DNA of 64,000 nucleotides from Shewanella atlantica (GTDB lineage: Bacteria > Pseudomonadota > Gammaproteobacteria > Enterobacterales > Shewanellaceae), in the NCBI RefSeq assembly GCF_003966265.1, contig NZ_RXNV01000005.1, positions 209,267 to 273,266 of the forward strand, written 5' to 3'. The notes below the pieces were generated by a model. It was given only the letters and a program-made list of their open reading frames with translations. It was not told where the DNA came from and did no database searches. How positions within the stretch are numbered: the stretch's first letter is position 1; each line of letters opens with the position of its first letter. Shown here piece after piece: positions 62,330 to 64,000 of the stretch. Made by a program: the position numbers and the translations under genes.

Positions 62330-63097
62330 ATGTCGCAACAGCAGCCGCTAATTAGCCACTTGCTCGAATTACGTAACAAGTTGCTAAAAGCCATTGGCAG
62401 TGTACTTCTAGTGTTTATCGCTATGGTCTATTGGGCCAACGATATCTATCACTACATGGCAACACCGTTAATGGAAGCTTTGCCAGAAACCAGCAGCATG
62501 ATTGCAACCGATGTAGCTGCTCCGTTTTTTGCTCCATTTAAACTTACACTGGTATTGGCATTTTTTATCGCTATTCCTTATGTGTTATATCAGGTCTGGT
62601 CATTTATTGCCCCAGGACTGTATAAGCATGAGAAGCGCCTGATGATGCCACTTCTTGCCAGTAGTACGCTTCTCTTCTACCTGGGTATCGCCTTCACTTA
62701 CTACATTGTTTTCCCTGTAGTATTCGGTTTCTTTACCAGTGTTGCTCCGGAAGGTGTTGAGGTTGCAACTGATATCAGTAGCTATCTGAGCTTCGTACTT
62801 AAACTTTTCTTTGCTTTTGGCTTAGCCTTTGAGATCCCAATTGCCGTCATACTCCTATGCTGGGCAGGAGTTACGACTCCAGAAGATCTTAAAGCAAAAC
62901 GTCCTTATATCGTTGTGGGAGCCTTTGTTGTCGGTATGATGCTGACGCCGCCGGATATAATTTCTCAGACAATGTTAGCAATTCCTATGCTGATATTATT
63001 CGAAGGGGGATTGATTGCGGCTCGTTTCTACAGTAAAAAGGATGAAGAAGACGAAGATGAGCAAGAGAAGCAGGATAAACCTGGCCAGGAAAGCTAA
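62330..63097 (+). CDS. tatC: Sec-independent protein translocase subunit TatC
   Basis: This 255-aa integral membrane protein has six transmembrane helices. It includes the N-terminal [14 protein letters not shown], which carries the residues that contact the twin-arginine motif, and the FxxVxWxF-like [17 protein letters not shown] segment. It recognises substrates with TatB. A charged C-terminal tail ([12 protein letters not shown]) is longer than in enterics. Confidence 0.96.
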   Translation: MSQQQPLISHLLELRNKLLKAIGSVLLVFIAMVYWANDIYHYMATPLMEALPETSSMIATDVAAPFFAPFKLTLVLAFFIAIPYVLYQVWSFIAPGLYKHEKRLMMPLLASSTLLFYLGIAFTYYIVFPVVFGFFTSVAPEGVEVATDISSYLSFVLKLFFAFGLAFEIPIAVILLCWAGVTTPEDLKAKRPYIVVGAFVVGMMLTPPDIISQTMLAIPMLILFEGGLIAARFYSKKDEEDEDEQEKQDKPGQES

Positions 63098-63156
63098 ATA
63101 GATACACGCTAATTAGTTGACCATGGCGCGCTCAAATATCATAAAGGAACATATTT

Positions 63157-63696
63157 ATGCGCTTAAGTTGGATCACAGCGGCAGTCATTCTGGTATCGAC
63201 AAATGTTAATGCAGGCGTCGAACAGGAGCTATTAGCGTGCGCTATGAAGTCAGACAAGCTGGATCGTTTAGTCTGTTTCGATGCGTTAGCCGAAACGGTT
63301 AAAACATCTCAAAGCATGACAAGCGCAACATCTGTTGCGCCTGTCGTTGCGGCTGCATCAGCCCCCGCAGTTGCAGCGTCTCAATCGACTCCCGCAACAC
63401 CAACCACCCTGCCAGCGACCCTCTCAAAGAGTGCCGAAGATGAGTTTGGTGGCAATTTCAAAGCAGAAGAGAAGAGCCTCGAAAAACTCTATATGGAGGT
63501 AGCCTCCGTAAAGAAAGATCCCTATGGCGCTCTGAAGATAAGCTTCATTAATGGCCAAGTTTGGAAACAAAGCGACAGTCGCCGTTATAAACTGAAGGCT
63601 GGTGAGACCGTTTATGTTGAAAAAGCCGCACTGGGCTCTTTCGTATTAGGTACCGATACTCGTAACGCGACTATAAGAGTCAAGCGAATCAAGTAA
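63157..63696 (+). CDS. Hypothetical exported protein between tatC and tatD
   Basis: This 179-aa protein has a signal peptide (ending TNVNAG) and two Cys residues (LACAMKSDKLDRLVCFDALA). A long Ala/Thr/Pro linker (about 60-90) leads to a beta-rich C-terminal region (SVKKDPYGALKISFINGQVWKQS). The N-terminal CxxxxxxxxxLxCFD pattern resembles proteins of the type VI-associated VasI/TagO group, but no other type VI gene is present. Its stop overlaps the tatD start by one base (TAATG). Function is unknown. Confidence 0.8.
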   Translation: MRLSWITAAVILVSTNVNAGVEQELLACAMKSDKLDRLVCFDALAETVKTSQSMTSATSVAPVVAAASAPAVAASQSTPATPTTLPATLSKSAEDEFGGNFKAEEKSLEKLYMEVASVKKDPYGALKISFINGQVWKQSDSRRYKLKAGETVYVEKAALGSFVLGTDTRNATIRVKRIK

Positions 63697-64000
63697 TGCC
63701 TGAACACATAGATATCGCTGTCAACTTGATTGGCAGCGCACTCGAAAAAAATATTGATGATGTAATTCAACGAGCGGCGAACCAGGGTGTTTCGCCGCTT
63801 ATCGTTATCGGCAGCGATTTGACTGAAAGCGAAAAAGCCATCCAGTGTTGTCTGCAACACCCAAACCAACTCTATTGTACCGCAGGTGTCCACCCTCACC
63901 ACGCCAGTGAATGGCACTCCCAAAGCAGCGAGCAGCTAAAACAACTGGCTAGCGAAATTCAGGTCGTTGCCGTAGGTGAATGCGGCCTGGATTACAATCG
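63696..64000 (+). CDS. tatD: TatD family DNase, partial (cut by window end)
   Basis: The first 101 residues are present. They contain the metal-binding start IDIAVNLIGS (the usual DTHCHL is replaced by a variant here), the GVHPHHA motif and GECGLDYN, all characteristic of TatD hydrolases. TatD is a metal-dependent nuclease linked to DNA repair and not needed for Tat export. The start ATG at 63696 overlaps the previous stop. The 3' end lies outside the window. Confidence 0.92.
   Translation, partial: MPEHIDIAVNLIGSALEKNIDDVIQRAANQGVSPLIVIGSDLTESEKAIQCCLQHPNQLYCTAGVHPHHASEWHSQSSEQLKQLASEIQVVAVGECGLDYN

Noticed and set aside
63157..63696. Type VI secretion protein call for the gene between tatC and tatD
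   Set aside because: Only a loose N-terminal Cys pattern resembles VasI/TagO, and no type VI gene is present; it was kept as hypothetical.

Overview
The window looks like a chromosomal segment of a marine Shewanella or a very close gammaproteobacterial relative. The evidence is the gene set and its order: metJ/metB-metL, a psrABC polysulfide/thiosulfate reductase, an octaheme tetrathionate reductase cluster, norVW, a RegBA-type pair and the ubiEJB-tatABC-tatD block. Codon use is typical of mid-GC gammaproteobacteria. No rRNA, tRNA, CRISPR array, prophage or intact insertion sequence was seen. The assignment rests on recognised protein families and remembered synteny, not on a database search.

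Layout. 1-208 is a 16-bp tandem array. 211-4322 is the methionine regulon (metL, metB, divergent metJ) with two clusters of MetJ boxes between metB and metJ. 4458-6556 holds a TSUP permease and a TraF-like outer-membrane protein. 6990-10795 is psrCBA on the minus strand. 11138-14192 is a nitric-oxide detoxification operon (norV-norW-yeaR-like) with a sigma-54 promoter and three NorR-type sites. 14570-16676 holds a small ORF and a divergent LysR/SDR pair. 17161-20861 is a monoheme cytochrome c, a DUF3373 outer-membrane barrel and the octaheme reductase, under a class II FNR-type promoter. 21149-24630 holds a MOT1-type anion transporter and an OYE/LysR pair. 25146-27812 is a TtrSR/ThsSR-like two-component system. 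28146-31078 holds a GAF-GGDEF cyclase and the RegBA-like pair. 31206-38886 is mixed housekeeping (PhoD-like, RluA-like, LON-domain, patatin, YhcH, PTP-like, rhodanese). 39040-47251 is a metal-resistance block (CDF exporter, czcCBA and a His/Cys-rich accessory protein). 47473-48725 holds a DUF3012 lipoprotein, a SpoIIAA-like protein and arfB. 49035-51670 is aroQ-accB-accC, interrupted by heptanucleotide arrays. 51784-58342 holds a large HD-GYP sensor, hypotheticals, rraA and a formimidoylglutamase. 58589-64000 is ubiE-ubiJ-ubiB-tatA-tatB-tatC-hypothetical-tatD (cut by the window end).

How it fits together. Much of the left half concerns anaerobic respiration of sulfur compounds and its control. 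PsrABC and the octaheme reductase act on polysulfide, thiosulfate or tetrathionate, the TtrSR-like pair probably senses one of these, and the FNR-type site and RegBA pair tie expression to redox state. PsrA carries a twin-arginine leader, and the Tat translocase that would export it is encoded at the right end.

The most notable non-coding features are four 7-bp tandem arrays placed just downstream of genes (two with the same unit flank aroQ), the 16-bp array at the left edge, and the palindrome-rich psrA leader. The most notable proteins are a c-di-GMP phosphodiesterase candidate with a solute-binding domain apparently inserted in its Cache sensor, and an aroQ-accB-accC set that looks divergent and lacks the usual prmA neighbour.
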